NCBI GenBank assembly: GCA_008973525.1
Contig: WACJ01000314.1
Coordinates: 62,001 to 126,000, forward strand
Length of the DNA stretch: 64,000 bases
Direction: 5' to 3'
Source: Stenopsyche tienmushanensis
Lineage: Eukaryota > Arthropoda > Insecta > Trichoptera > Stenopsychidae
The stretch's first letter is position 1. Every line of letters begins with the position of its first letter. The notes under the pieces are model-generated. The model worked only from the letters and a program-made list of their open reading frames with translations. It made no database searches and was not told the origin of the DNA. A program made the position numbers and the translations under genes. This document shows positions 26,220-39,400 of the stretch, one piece after another.

Positions 26220-26255
26220 TTTCTTAATAAATTCATTAATGAATTTATTAAGAAA
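26220..26255. repeat. 36-bp perfect palindrome
   Basis: The left arm TTTCTTAATAAATTCATT (26,220-26,237) is followed without spacer by its exact reverse complement (26,238-26,255). It contains ATTAAT at the centre and TTATTAA in each arm. It is longer than expected by chance even in AT-rich DNA. It could be a paired homeodomain-type binding site, a recombination scar or a cruciform-prone sequence. Confidence 0.8.
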
Positions 26256-26468
26256 TAAATATAATTTTAGAATCATAATGGTCACAAAGTCTTTTTATTT
26301 GTGTAAAAATATATATTTATTTTCGATTTTACTAAAAAAATATACGCGAAACTTCTTGGCCTCTTGACTTCTCTCCATTTATTAACGGACTTTTTTTGCT
26401 AAAATATTAAGAAATGCTTGTGTAATATATAATAAGATGGGCGTGCTATTGGTGGAGGAGGCGGTGCT

Positions 26469-26478
26469 GCGCATGCGC
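26469..26478. promoter_or_regulatory. GCGCATGCGC palindrome (NRF-1/Ewg-type site)
   Basis: A perfect match to the known NRF-1 family recognition palindrome, in a small GC-rich patch (26,440-26,500). A related TGCGCATGCG is at 15,552-15,561 in similar surroundings, so this may be a shared repeat rather than a promoter. No adjacent gene start was found. Confidence 0.3.
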
Positions 26479-28194
26479 GTGTCGTCTATGATGTATGCGA
26501 CGAATAAGTTTTAAATGGAACTTTAATTGTATATACATTGTATTTATAAGTGCAATAAATTTTGAAAAAATGTCCAAATATTATTTTATTATATTGATAT
26601 TCTCTCGCGCATGATCTTACAAAGATATCAGAGGAAAAGAGACTCGTTTGGGTGCAAATAAATTATTGTCCAATCGATAAATTTATGTTCGATCGCACAT
26701 TTAGAATTGAATTAAGAAAACGGTATAATACGAAAGCAGTTTTACCGAGGTGTCGTATCACACCTACATACTTCGTCTGGTCATTTATTTGATCATGATC
26801 TATGAGATTTTCGTGAGATTCTATGAATATTTAAGATCAATACGATAACATGTGGAATAATCCATTGGAAAATGCAATATCGATGAACTTAACACTATAT
26901 CAAGTTGTACGATTAACGATCGCAATCATTTCAAAGCTCATTTTGGCCAAGCATTAAATCGAACATTGATTTTTCTTCCAAAGCCGACACTTCTATTTGG
27001 CAATTGATATTCGATTTACACGCTATTCCACACAAAATCGGATATAACTGTAAGCAATCGAAAACGTCGCTATTATGAAATTGCTAAAATAATTGTAACA
27101 AGCCAGCAACTATGTTAATTTAGCATTACACCACCTACGACGGTGAACGGCACCGATCGCGAAACCAGCTCTTAACCTTCCATCACGTGAGACTAATCCA
27201 GTCAACTAAGGTTGTTCGGTGGATAGGAAAAAAATGCACTTCACCAGATCGAATAGGAAGAGGAAGGTAAAGGTCGCTTTAAAAAAACGGGGTGTGGCAT
27301 TCACGGCAACAAACTGTAAAACAACCTTTCCATTGCCCTGGCGAGTTCAGCTCGAGAAGGTGAAACACAAGATGTGGCTCCACAATCTGCGACGTGGGAC
27401 GTCGATTCATCAATACCTTTCGATTTCTTTTGCCATAGGTGTTAAACAATCATTAAAATCCGTTAATTGATTTTATAAATTATCACATAAAATAAATCGC
27501 ATCCGGTTGAATAAATTTGTTTTTATTCCAAAGCGTTCCCACAGACACATCGGCCACGCGTATGTGACGCAATTCCGATTTGGTTAATGCAATAGCAAAA
27601 CTCCCTTTATGGTTCTTTCTTTGAAGACATCATAACAGCCATGCCATAAAAATATAAAAAGAAAGCTATTTAGCTGTAATATTGATGCTCAAGTGTGATC
27701 CAGGTTTAGCCCTATTTTTTTAAAATTTAAATAATACTTCCCTGATTTAATCGCATATGAAAGACAAATGGATTCTCGCATGGAAATCACATTAATATGA
27801 CGACACTTTCAAGAGAAGATCATTTTTGTAATATTTTTTATATTCAACCCGTTTTATATTTTAAACATATATTGATTAGGATCGGTTTTCTTAAATTTGG
27901 CAAATATTATTTTACAATATGATCTTTAGTCGTATGACCACCATGCCGTATAATAAAACTGGAGAAACTCTCATCAATCAATCTGTCGGATCAATATAAT
28001 TCATTTTTAATAAGACATTTTAATCCAATCGATCATGCATGCCATTTACAGGCGTTTTGTACTTACGACGACTCTCATTTACGATCATATATTTGTTTAT
28101 ATACATGCATACACAGATAACCGCGGTTAAACACGGGATATGATTAGCAACTTCATGCATTTTTTCGAATGGCACTGCAATTTCTGCAGTTCTT

Positions 28195-28440
28195 CATTGG
28201 TTGAAATACTGGACTTGGAACCGAAACTAAAACTTCTTTCGGTTTGGTATACGTCTTATACGTCAGTTTGGTTGATTTTTGTGTTAATATAATATGTGAC
28301 CTTATGCAGAATTTGTTTTGATTGTATTCATCTAATAATACCGTAATCATTACTCTTTATTCGTCCTATTGAATGTCATCTTAAATCAATCAATTCAAAT
28401 AAGCAAATTTAAAATAAACATCAAGTCAATATCCTGTCGC
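28195..28440. repeat. Fragment of the CAGGGCTTCGAA hAT-like family
   Basis: The sequence from GGAACCGAAAC through GTTAATATAATATGTGACC and GATTGTATTCATCTAATAATACC matches 10,370-10,570. The ends are eroded. Confidence 0.5.
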
Positions 28441-29809
28441 TTAATAAATTATATCATATTTGTCTCCTACATATTACCCTAAAAATTCTAGATGATTTGT
28501 AAATTCGTAACCTCTACGTAGAAACTGAAATGTAAATTATCACGTTAATTAACGAATCGTTTATAATTAAAGAGTCGAAATTCGACAATATCACGTAGAA
28601 TAGAAGACCGTTATTTTTCTCAATAAACCTGTTGTATGTATATATTTTAGGAAATAAATGCAACTGTTTGTTATGTAATATGTACAAAAAAATCAAAATT
28701 TATTACAATATTTTAACGCTGCTTTACTAATGAATAAATTCCTGTTTCATGCAAATGGATTAATTTATGGTTGATTCGTTTGACAGGGGATGGATTTACC
28801 CCATTGCTTATTTGTCAGATAATTGTAGTTTTGTTTTTAAATTCAATCCCGTATTTGGAGTTAGTTTATAAACATAAATCGTAAGATGTTCTCATATTCA
28901 GTGCTGAATGCGTTATTTTTTACGATTCATCTTTCGGATGTTGATGACAACAGGAGATAAAAATAGTCAGAATTGTCAATAAAAATAAGTGTGAATCGAT
29001 TATGAAGACTTACCTATGCCGGCAGGTCTTCGTCGTCAGCATACTTAACAAGGAAAGGTCAACGGGTCTCTCAAGATTTTGAATAATTTTGGATGACCGT
29101 CAAACATTTTATATAACGAAAGTTGAAGGCGTTGCACCGCGATGCGAAATGCATAATGATTTGTGTTTACCTTGTGAAAATCCGGCGGTGATTCGTAATC
29201 ACATCGGGTGGGAAAGAAGTCAAACGTTGATATCCGTGAAAAATGTATTTGCATCTCAATGGAAGTGAGAGCAACGCCACATGAATAATGAAAGCTGACC
29301 AATTTGGATGTGAGGCTGTTAATGTGTTTAATTTCGCGTATTTGACTGCCTATGATGTTGAAAGAAGAAAGTTGGAATAAATTTTATTGAGAATAAAAAA
29401 AGACGACGATATACGCTCATTATTTTCGGTGAATTGCATATAAATGTGGAGAGTGCATAGCGTACGTGTTGTGCAACATTGGCGCAATTCGGCCATAAAC
29501 CGCGTTGATTTCAATTGTATGGGCGAAAGGCGATGATGATTCAGGATGTTTTATTCAAAGCTGATCATCAATAGTTTTAATATCAACAGTTAATTAAATA
29601 CAAACATAAACCTGATTAATAAGCAATGCATATGGAACTAATTATTCTGTAGCGGATGATGCATGCTTTATGATTTGCATACGATAGGACATTCAACATT
29701 TAGCTTATATCTTATAATAAACAACACAAAATCGCTTACATCGAGACAAGGGAATCCAATCCCGAGCCAATAGTTTAAGAAATCACATTGATAAATTTGA
29801 TCAAGAATT

Positions 29810-30010
29810 ACTAATAAGTCCATTTGTTTGTTTTGAAAATATGCCCGAAGTAACATTAAAGCATCGAGTGTTCGTCTTTTAGTCTGGATCTGATTTTGGA
29901 AACAGGCAACTTGCTGCTGAAAATACACGCTCAGCCTCCACACTCGTTGGAGGTATCGTCATCAGATATTTAAATGCTAGTTCGAGCTGATGAACATTTT
30001 CGCATAATGC
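29810..30010 (-). pseudogene. hAT transposase C-terminal (dimerisation domain) fragment
   Basis: Minus-strand translation reads KYLMTIPPTSVEAERVFSAAS (about 29,970-29,910), then after a frameshift RRTLDALMLLRAYFQNK (about 29,880-29,825). Known: the hAT C-terminal dimerisation domain has the form ...IPxTSxxSERVFSAAG...R..L.....ALMxLR. The match is clear but the frame is broken and no N-terminal half or ends are seen, so this is a relic. Confidence 0.75.
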
Positions 30011-31837
30011 CATCAATTTGACTGACAAAATTCCTTTCTGCTGAGACACGGACTAAAACTCGCAAAATTCCCGTTTTCCCGACAAATTATTTATTTCCGC
30101 CGCTGCAGATGATTATTTATATACTACAATACTTTGATGTGATTCGTAATTATATTACGGAGGAATACAAAAATTTTGAACCCTGTAACTATTATATTTC
30201 ATATCGATATTCCCATTATTAGAGTCGAGGTGTAGTAAATACATCACCGGTGGGGAATTGCAATTGTGCATTTAATTAATCCTTCAAAATAAATGCATTT
30301 ATTAAACAAGAGTTTCATATAAACTTCAATAAAGTAGGGCGCCATCACTTTCCAGGATTTCCAGGATCTGAAAAAGTAAATATTGAGGCGATTAATAGAG
30401 TCATTTAAAAATTATGATAATTTTGCCATTTAATAATAAATCCTATATGCTTCGATCTTTCTATTAAAAATGACTTGATTTATTTGTGGTTTAGAGTAGA
30501 GTAAAATCAGATTCATAGATCCTGAGAGAGCAAATACTAAGACGATCAATAGAGTCGAACCAAGTAAAATAATGACAAATGCGCCTTATTCAATATTTAT
30601 TTCAATGGCATTATATCACACGTGGAATGCTTATCTCTTGGAAGATCTCTAGGAAAACGTAAGATGTGACACAATGAGAAGAATTGAACGATGTGACTGA
30701 AATTAACATTTTAATTCATCAATCAAAATATTTGAATGTTAATCCATTCGATTTCCATGTATTTAGTGAAAGCTCAATCCGTAGTCGTCGAATCGGACAA
30801 TTTTTATGTTCGACTGCCCACAATGTAATCGTCGACATATTCTGGATCTACGTCTGGATCGCTTCAATTCTGTGATGACTTTCTAAAGTGACAATTTTTT
30901 TTTTAGCCGATATTAACCTTTCGTCGACGGGCCGATTCGGCCAAGCATTAGAATTCGAATCAATTTGAACTAGATATGATTGTACGTCGTCCAAGCTAAT
31001 TAAATGTTGCTTCTTGATCACGATTGTAAACTTTGAACCTTTTTGCTTTCACTGCTCTCGTAATAATCGAGAAGCATTCACTGGATAAGCCCCTGGCCTG
31101 GCTGACGACTACTGACCTTTCACTGCTTTCTTCAGAAGCACACATGAATTATTCAACGCTTTGGTAGCCAGTAAGAGGAGTCACTTATTCACTTGCTGCC
31201 GAAGCATGAGCTGGTAAATTTATTATTGCAATAGTCTGATTCTTCGCTTTCTACCTGTTTGTGATGCTATCGAGCTGCTGAGGATTGTGACCTTACTGTA
31301 ATCTGTCACGATCACAATGCATTATGCGATCTGGCAGTTTCTATTAACAAAGAGATAGTTTGGACTTGATTAAGCACATGAACTTCTTTAAATAAGCTTT
31401 CGAACCGTTATTATTCTCCTGTTGTATTATGTCCTGATAAATACACGCAAAATGCATGCTATTAATACTATGAACATATTGATATAAACCGGATAATTTG
31501 TTATTTATAAGCTTGACATTATTTTTGCAATTTATGAGAGGTCATACAATGGCTATTGTGCGAGATTATTTGATGACATAATCTACGACGGATAAAGGTT
31601 AAATCTACCAGTTTCATCAAGAATCCTGTTGGCCAAATGTATATATTTTTAAATTGTGTCGAAAATTACCCTTAAATTGCTGCATTATATTGAATAATTT
31701 GATCCAATTATTCGATTCATGATAGGTAGTTTTTTTGATTCCAGTTTCATGGAAATTGCATAATTATGAAGATTTATCCTCATGCTACTAATTTACATGA
31801 AAATAATCATAAATGGATGAATTTAATATTGATCTAG
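30011..31837. other. AT-rich spacer, nothing recognised
   Basis: No coding exon, transposon end or RNA gene was recognised. Continuation of the transposon-poor spacer. Confidence 0.45.
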
Positions 31838-32265
31838 GCAGTGCAGGATCGCCCGTGGTAAGTATCTAACTTAACGCCCCCCAATCCCCCCGGAATTGAA
31901 TTTATTTTTTAAAGTTAACTAATACTATTATAAATGCAATATATTAAACTATAATTTTTGATTTAAAATAATATTTAAAGATAGTCCCAAAAGTACCCGA
32001 CCTATTGTATAGATGGCGGTTACTGCTGTAAAAAATACTATGATAGAATAGACACTACACGATGATCGTACAGATCATAGAAAATGCCGCAAAAAGTCCT
32101 AAAAGCGGATAGAGTGGCCATAAAGTTTGTATGCTTAATCGGTCCGCTTTTCGGACCGTTGATATAACGAATGAGCGGCTTGCGTTCGGATGCCATACTT
32201 GAACATGACAATAATGAAGAAAAGAGGGATTAGAAAACTTGGTATATATTATAAAATCCTTGCCG
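31838..32265 (-). repeat. Hairpin (Helitron-associated) repeat, copy 3
   Basis: The core GGTCCGCTTTTCGGACCG is a near-perfect palindrome (about 32,141-32,158). The reverse complement aligns with 12,262-12,460, including GATCGTACAGATCATAGAAA. The left part (AAGTATCTAACTTAACGCCCC) aligns with 61,866-61,890. Confidence 0.6.
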
Positions 32266-34517
32266 AAGACCTGCTTTGCCACGCCCTAGTTAGGGTGCTG
32301 GTCGCTATGCAAGAAATGCATACAGGATAATCGAACATCCATAAAATAATGCATAGAAAAAAGGATTGAAATCTGTGTATAAGCTTAAAAAAATCTCATT
32401 ACTCATTGTGTCAAAAGTCAGTTCTTAGTTAGGAAAAAAGCGTCTATTCAGCATGTTATGTTGTCTATAGCTCATCACTTCGCCGCAAAAAGGTGCAGTC
32501 AAAGGTTAACGAGAGTGAACGTCGTTATTTTTTTTTTCTTCCAAGAAAAAGAACGGAAATCGTGCAAGGTCATAAATCAGATACTTGATTGACAATGGCT
32601 AAATTATTTATATAATAGAATGTGTTTGAACCACCTTTTCAATGTAGGAAGTTAAATCGACCGTCGGAATGCAAGGTTCCCGACTTTAACCCATAATTAT
32701 GAACAGCACGAATTGAGATTCGATGGCTTCGGTTCGATAAATCAGCTCGAAGATAGTTTCAGATTTTTTTCGATCTCAAAAACTGTAAAAATGAGTCCAT
32801 TCCGTAATTACATTCGATCGATTCGCTTTAGACTTTGGACGTAATTAGAAAGGAATATGGGCAAACGAAAATTTCGAATCATTATTGAGCGGAATCCAGT
32901 TACAGAAGTTGCTCGGAATTCGACCGATGGATAAGATTACTGTTACCGATATCATATACAAGGAAATGAAATATACGTATATAAATATAATATATGGAAA
33001 TAATAGCATTGGATAAATATTAAAAAAGATTTAATGGAAATAATCGCTTAAAATGGCAAAGGGCAGGTCATGTGGCAAGGCGAACAGATGAAATATGACC
33101 GAAGGTCATCATAATATTTGAGGCACATCGTATATATGCAAATAAACAATGATCAATCACGATATCAGCGTTGATATTTTATTATTCAAAGTAGAAAATA
33201 TTATATGACGTTTTTGTATACATTTCATAATCGAAGAAAGTCCGAATAATTTATTCAAAATATTCTGCACAAATATCAATTTATTATCCACAATTATGTG
33301 GATATCATTCATTTGAAAATCAGCATATTTTACGTATGCTTCGTAGGGCCATTAAATGTCGATTATTGGACATATGCTAATTATACGGTTAGATCGTGAA
33401 TATATTTCGTAGGAATCATTTGGGAGCGGATCTACGTTTTGGATTCGATCGTACGCTAATGAAATCCTACATCTGTAAATTATGTATCTTTGTGCGATGT
33501 TCTCAATAAAATATTCTCAGTTGGGCTAATCATCGGCTCGGTCAAAGTTTTCCAATCGAATGAATAACACGAAGGTCAAGGATTGGCCGAAAATGGCTCG
33601 CAAATGCCAAAGAGTGATATATTTTCGGCGCACCGACGCCTTCTCGCACGTCCCGCGCACACGCACGCATACATCACGCCGGCGTGTACACGCGCACGAC
33701 CGTGCATCGATTGCACATCCATGCGCGTTTTTGTAAGCCAAGAATGAACCGACACATTGCGATTACAATGCATTCGCTTTTTTCCGAGGGGATCGGATAA
33801 TTCGATACCTATATTTGTGGCCATTTCCAAGATTCGTGACTAAAGCCGGCGTCCGTGATATTATGATAATGCCATATATTTTACAATTGAACTCGTGTCG
33901 AGGTTGATATCCCAAGATGATAATTCGACTGGAATGCCTTCTTTCCAATACACGATTCGAAAAAGTGATGACGACACTCGGTGATGTGATGTACTGTGGT
34001 TGGGATACCTGTTTCTTGGTATTTGCCGCTCAGGTGAGAGAATAGTCTTTGAGATGTAAAGTTTATTGCATCCGCATTATTACATGCAAAGGTCAAAGCT
34101 TCAGTGTGTGCAATTTGTCGAAAGTTTGCATAACGCGTCAATTATTTACCACTTGTTGTGTTCGACAAACGGAATCTGCTTGGATTTTTTTGTGCATGGC
34201 CCAAAATTTAAAAATAATGGACGAGGAAGTACGAAGCGGCTTTTTATGGCGAAACCTTGCTGTTTCATGACTTCATCGGCTGAAAAAATTGAAGAAGTTG
34301 AGAGCAGGCAATCATATACACCTTGATTTTTCGTATGGGACTTAAATGACCCGCCTACAGTATGCTTGGGTGATGGTAATAAATACATTTAAATCAAGAT
34401 TCGCCATACTTTTTGCATCAAAATACATTTCTATTTGAATTGCGTTAGAACCTATGTCAACATCGTAAGAAAAAACAAAATTTGCCATATGAATTTGCGT
34501 TAGACTTCCCATTTTAT
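32266..34517. other. Spacer with possible regulatory character
   Basis: AT-rich DNA containing homeodomain/POU-like words (for example ATGCTAATTA near 33,375) and a GC-richer patch with CACG/CGCG repeats at about 33,630-33,720. Overlapping frames at 33,526-34,545 on both strands have no recognisable domain. Confidence 0.35.
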
Positions 34518-34519
34518 TA

Positions 34520-35270
34520 AGTTGTCCCATAAATTTCTTTCGCAAATGAACACAGATCTAATAATAGCCATGGTTGAAGAAAATCCGCGGTATACTGTTC
34601 GCGAAATAGCTAACAAATTAACAAACATCTGACAAAATTGGGCTACATCAATCGTTTAGATGTGTGGCTTCCTCTTGAACTAACTGACTCAAATATCTGG
34701 TTGGATCTTCTTCTCCAACGACATAATAGCCAACCTTTTTTGAAGAGACTTGTCACTGAAGACGAAAGTTGGATACTCTATGAGAATATTCAACGTAAAT
34801 GATCTTGAACCAAGGGTACAGAAGCTTTAACTGCAGCTAAACCTGGCCTACATCCAAAAAAAGTTTTGCTGTGCAATTTGTGGGACTGGAAGCGGGTAGT
34901 TTATTATGAGCTACTTCAGCAAGGTGAAACAATCAATTCAACAAAATATTGTATCCAACTAGACAATCTAAAGGATGTAATTGTCAGAAAACTGCCATAA
35001 TTAGCGAACAGATGAGGCGTTGTTTTTCATCACGATAACGCCAGGTCTCATGTGTCTTTGCTCGTCAGAAATAAATTATTATCATTTGACTGGGATGTTT
35101 TACCTCATCCTCCATACTCGCCGGACATTGCCCTTCAGATTATGATTTATTTCTTTCATTGAAAAAATCTTTACGTGGTAAAAATTTTTAATTAAGAGAT
35201 CCGTGAAATCAAGATTAACTTGGATCAACGACCAATTTTGTCTTCTTCCGAAGAAGTCTTTCAATGAGGG
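34520..35270 (+). mobile_element. mariner copy, same family as 17,422-18,154, right end lost
   Basis: The left end AGTTGTCCCATAAATTTCTT follows a TA at 34,518-34,519. Pieces of transposase appear in shifting + frames: ENPRYTVREIANKL (34,575), VGYSMRIFNVN, VYYELLQQGETINSTKY (34,900), HHDNARSHVSLLVRN with the second catalytic Asp (about 35,030), WDVLPHPPYSPD (35,090) and a degraded C-terminus. Many frameshifts and stops. Unlike the 17.4 kb copy it keeps the middle catalytic region, but no right inverted end was found. Confidence 0.8.
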
Positions 35271-35363
35271 CGCTCAATGTTTGTTAGGTTATAGCGACCA
35301 CATTGTTAAAATAATATATATCAAATCTATTTTAAATTATTAAGTAATATATGGCAAATTACC

Positions 35364-35790
35364 ATGGAATATATTAGAGTTAGACAACGTGTGCAAATTA
35401 TCAAATTTTATTTTCAAAATCAGTATTTCGTTCGAGAAATCATCTTTAATGGCCAATTTTTGGATTAATTTACGCCAACGGGACGACGCTATGTGCTTAT
35501 ACAGCACATGTCATGATGGACATTCTGCACGAGCGATTTGAGGCATGGTTTTCTCGCGCTGCGAAATGACCACCCGAGATCTTGCGATTTGACAACTTTA
35601 GACTTCTTTCTTTACGAATTAAGTCATCAAAATATATGCTTTTTCATTAGCAAAATTGGTCTGAATCGCCGTCAATACAAAAGTTTTCTTAAATTGTTGA
35701 AGCTGAATTTGAAATGATGGAGATTTGCTGAACCATAATCGGTGCGGTGGTTGAATAATGGAAATGTGTCAAAGCAAATTTTTCAATCCT
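35364..35790 (+). pseudogene. Tc1/mariner-superfamily (IS630-type) transposase relic
   Basis: From an ATG at 35,364 the frame reads MEYIRVRQRVQIIKFYFQNQ, a helix-turn-helix start typical of one insect group of Tc1/mariner-type transposases. Further on it reads PRSCDLTTLDFFLYEL (about 35,570-35,620), matching the PxRSPDLTxxDFFLWG catalytic block. The part in between is strongly shortened and contains stops. A related catalytic block is at 61,180-61,250. Inactive. Confidence 0.65.
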
Positions 35791-36234
35791 GGATTAAATT
35801 GATATATTAATGAATGAAAAATTAAAGCAAAATCAAAAATATTTGAATTATCTCAAAATCCCTGATCTCGATCAATGACGTTGAAGAAGATTTTCAGTTC
35901 GATTAAGCGATCTTCATGCAATTTAAGGCGTTGAATAATAACAAATATGTAGCTTAGAAATTGTCATAAGTTCAAAATCAAAGATCAATTTCATAAAAAT
36001 ATCTTATGTAAGACATTCATCATGATCAGGCAAAAGAGCGGAAAAAATCCTCACATGGGACGTAATATAGAGATATTGAGAAGATATTCCGCTATAAATC
36101 TTTTGATGAGTGCATTTCATTCTGAGTACTCGAGAAGTATTTCAGAAGTTTAATAATCACATTATTAATATTATTATCAAGCCAAGTTAAGCCTATCTCT
36201 TCTATATATACTATTTGCTATATACCCAGACTGG

Positions 36235-36490
36235 GACTCCTAGATTTCAATTTGTTTCCTAGTGTTATGTATTTCAAAATGAAGCTCCTGGACTTCCAGC
36301 CAATAAGCACCAAGTCAATATCCTTTTTCATGGTAGAAAATAAGTTTTTAATGCAAATAAAAACATATAATCACCCGGAATTGAATCAAAAACTCTTATA
36401 TTTCCCGGAATGAAAACCCTATCCGAACCGATAAAAATGTTTGGAACTGAACCGGAATGAATTTTAAAAATATTGATTGAATTGTGTCTG
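36235..36490. repeat. Fragment of the CAGGGCTTCGAA hAT-like family
   Basis: AAAATAAGTTTTTAATGCAAATAAAAACAT and GGAACTGAACCGGAATGAA match 10,915-10,945 and 11,035-11,055 of the better copy. Terminal repeats are lost. Confidence 0.5.
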
Positions 36491-39400
36491 AAGGTTAAAT
36501 GGGAAATTACTGTAATTTGATACTATTTAAATATCATAACAGCATATCATCAATAAATAATTTTTAACCAATTAGCATATTGATATTTTGAGTCGCATAG
36601 TTAAGAAACAATAAATGTGACAGTAAATCTCTTCTTTATACGAATATTATGTAATGTGAGTTGGATCATAAATCTTGATTTTCGATATATTCCTGCACAC
36701 ATTAAACCGTTATCGATCGAATAAAAGAGCAGTCAACTATTACTACATTTTTTTCGCCAATAAATTATCTCTCAAGGCAATCCAGCAACGACGGTCGCCT
36801 GACCAGTTCAAGAGGTGATCCTTAAATTATTCTGCATCGATAACAGGCAGGGTTGACGACAATTTCTGCAGAAAAAAAATCATCACGAGGACTTCACCGT
36901 TAAGTCGTCGTAACCCAATTATTCACAATCACGAATACGGTAGTCGGTTTAATATTAATATATGTGTAATGTAATCGATTTACACGTTCCAGCATGACTG
37001 ACCTTTAGATGGCGCAATTCATCTAGTACAGTTACCATTCTTATCCAAATACATATTTAAGGGCGTGACTGCATTATACATATTTAATATATCCGGATTG
37101 AAAGCATCCATGGACTAAAAACATCGAAAAGATCGATAGATGACCTCAAATAAGAAGACCTCATGAAACTTTAATTTCTGAAGATGGGATAGTCTTATAG
37201 AAGTCCTCAATGGAGCATAATTATAACACTTAATCTGGGAGAAATTATTAATGGAATACTCTCGTTTTTAATAGTTCTTATTAACACATTACTTACGGGA
37301 AAACATCGCGCGCGTTTGTCTCCTGAAGCGGACAATCTCCTCGAAAAATTTTAAAGGCTCTTTAATACTGATTTTAAATCACGTCCAATACTTACAAATA
37401 CGTATTTTACGCAATGTTATTTAATGTTTAAAAATATTTTTGACTTTGATATTGATGGCTTTTATTGGAGGGTTTTATTAGCATCTTGTTAGCTAATAGG
37501 TTATTTGTTTTAAATTTCTTGGAATAGCCTTAATGGAAAGCGTTTAAATTCAATTTCAATGATCAGCATCTTTTTAAACTATTCTGAATTATAGTTTATG
37601 TGCTAAATTTTGTTCATTTCTTAAATGCTTTGTATTAATCAAGTCACTGAATCATAAATAAAGTCGAATATTTAATAAAACGTGTGGTAATCAAATCATA
37701 TAAATTCCATCCATTGGAGTCGTAGTCCAAACGACTAACATTTTTTACGTATCATAAACATGACTAATTATCGATTAATTTAATTTATTTGATTCAACTT
37801 GAAAATCGGAAAGCTTTTCTCGCCGTTGGCTCGAATAACTCGTTTTCTACTGTTTAACTTTTCCTCTTTTTGAGTATGAATCATCAAGCGTCGTCGAACA
37901 CGTTTATTACTTCACCGCCGGCTTATAATTCATCAACTTACATCAACGATAAAAATATTCCTCTCAGTTTCTAAATATCTAAATAATGATTAAATCAATG
38001 ACAAACAGGTCTCGATGATATATACCGAGGATAAACGCTCAATAAAGCATTCCGTGAACTGTTATTCTGATAAATCTGCATCTTACATCGAAAGATAAGA
38101 TTGATGACGTCCAGGACTGTTATTCAGTATAGGTCAAAATAAGTCGATTTAGGGCACGTTTTTACCTTGTTGTATAAATGAAATTCGCAATGTTATAGGC
38201 CGACGAGGAGAAACTTTAAACGTGTTTTTCTCGAAACTACTTTTTCCAAGTTCATGGAAGTGCTCCCACACGCCTCAAATGAGATTTTTTTATGAAATTT
38301 GATAGGAATGTATATAATAAACGTCCTCATAATATAGACTAGTATTATTTAAAAATATTTAAAAATGTTTATGTAATGAACAAAAAACTACAAAATGTGT
38401 TGGTAAAAGCAGATTTTTTTTTTCAATCGCTCACCATTTTTTTATTTTCCAACATTTCTTCTTAAGTGTAGTCTAAGCTACGGACAATATTATACAAAGT
38501 AAAAATATGTTTAATTTATTTGTTGCAAATCATCTATCCAGGATTTATGACTTCCATGGTGAATATAGGTGGCTCCCCCCACTCTCATTACCATACTTTC
38601 TCAAGCTTTAAACAATATTTTTATATTCAATGAAGATCGCCTAGTCAACATATTAAATATCAACATTCGTGTAAGGTTAAAAAATTGATCTCTTTTAGGC
38701 CCAACAAGGTGGAAACGTCCCTTAATTCAATCAATTTTAATTTGTCATGAATATACAAATACAAAATATTATGAATATATGCTTTTGAACAACGTATCAA
38801 TGAATCAACTCTATAATGATGAAATCGTAAATGGCATTTCTGGCCGTATTTTTTTTTAACATCTCTGCCTCGAAAGGGTTAAACGCCATTGAATGATTAC
38901 CGGCAAACATTGCGTCAAAGGACAAATCTAAATATTTGAAAACAAAAAACTCGTATCTTTTATTGTGGCAGTCCTCGTGACTGACTTTCACTTCTTTGCA
39001 TTATTAAGTGCGTAGTAAATTGAGTAAGTTGCAAAAAATAAATAAAAAACTCAAAGATAGGTACAATCAACATTTCCTGAATTGTAGTGCCACTCACTGA
39101 CATATCTGAATTGGTTTCGATTTGGCATGATCGATATTGATGATCGACATCCTTAACGTACGAGATTTATATATGTATAATATTATTGCATAGCTGGCAG
39201 CGAATTCATCTAAATGTTCCATTTTTTTCATACTTTGGCGTCATTTTTGTATATAAAAAAGCTTGCACTTATTAAAGCATCAATGTCGACTTCTACCAAC
39301 GCATTCTGCGAATGATCCAGGCGGAGGCTTCCAAGAATAAGACTATCTGGCACGGGTACATTTTGTCCGAGGATTCGCTTTTATTTATTTTCGCATTAGC

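Larger units (their letters stand above)
18353..29805. other. Transposon-poor AT-rich spacer, possible regulatory DNA
   Basis: More than 11 kb in which I find almost no transposase or reverse transcriptase coding and no convincing exon. It is unusually rich in ATTA, ATCGAT and TCGAT-type words, with clusters at about 19,800-20,460 and 26,870-27,060. A GC-richer patch with G and C runs lies at about 19,085-19,170. The frames at 20,654-21,128, 22,850-23,474 and 27,219-27,470 have no recognisable domain. The regulatory role is inference from composition only. Confidence 0.4.

Noticed and set aside
33630..33720. CACG/CGCG-rich patch as a CpG promoter
   Set aside because: It is short, with simple-repeat character, and has no adjacent start exon.
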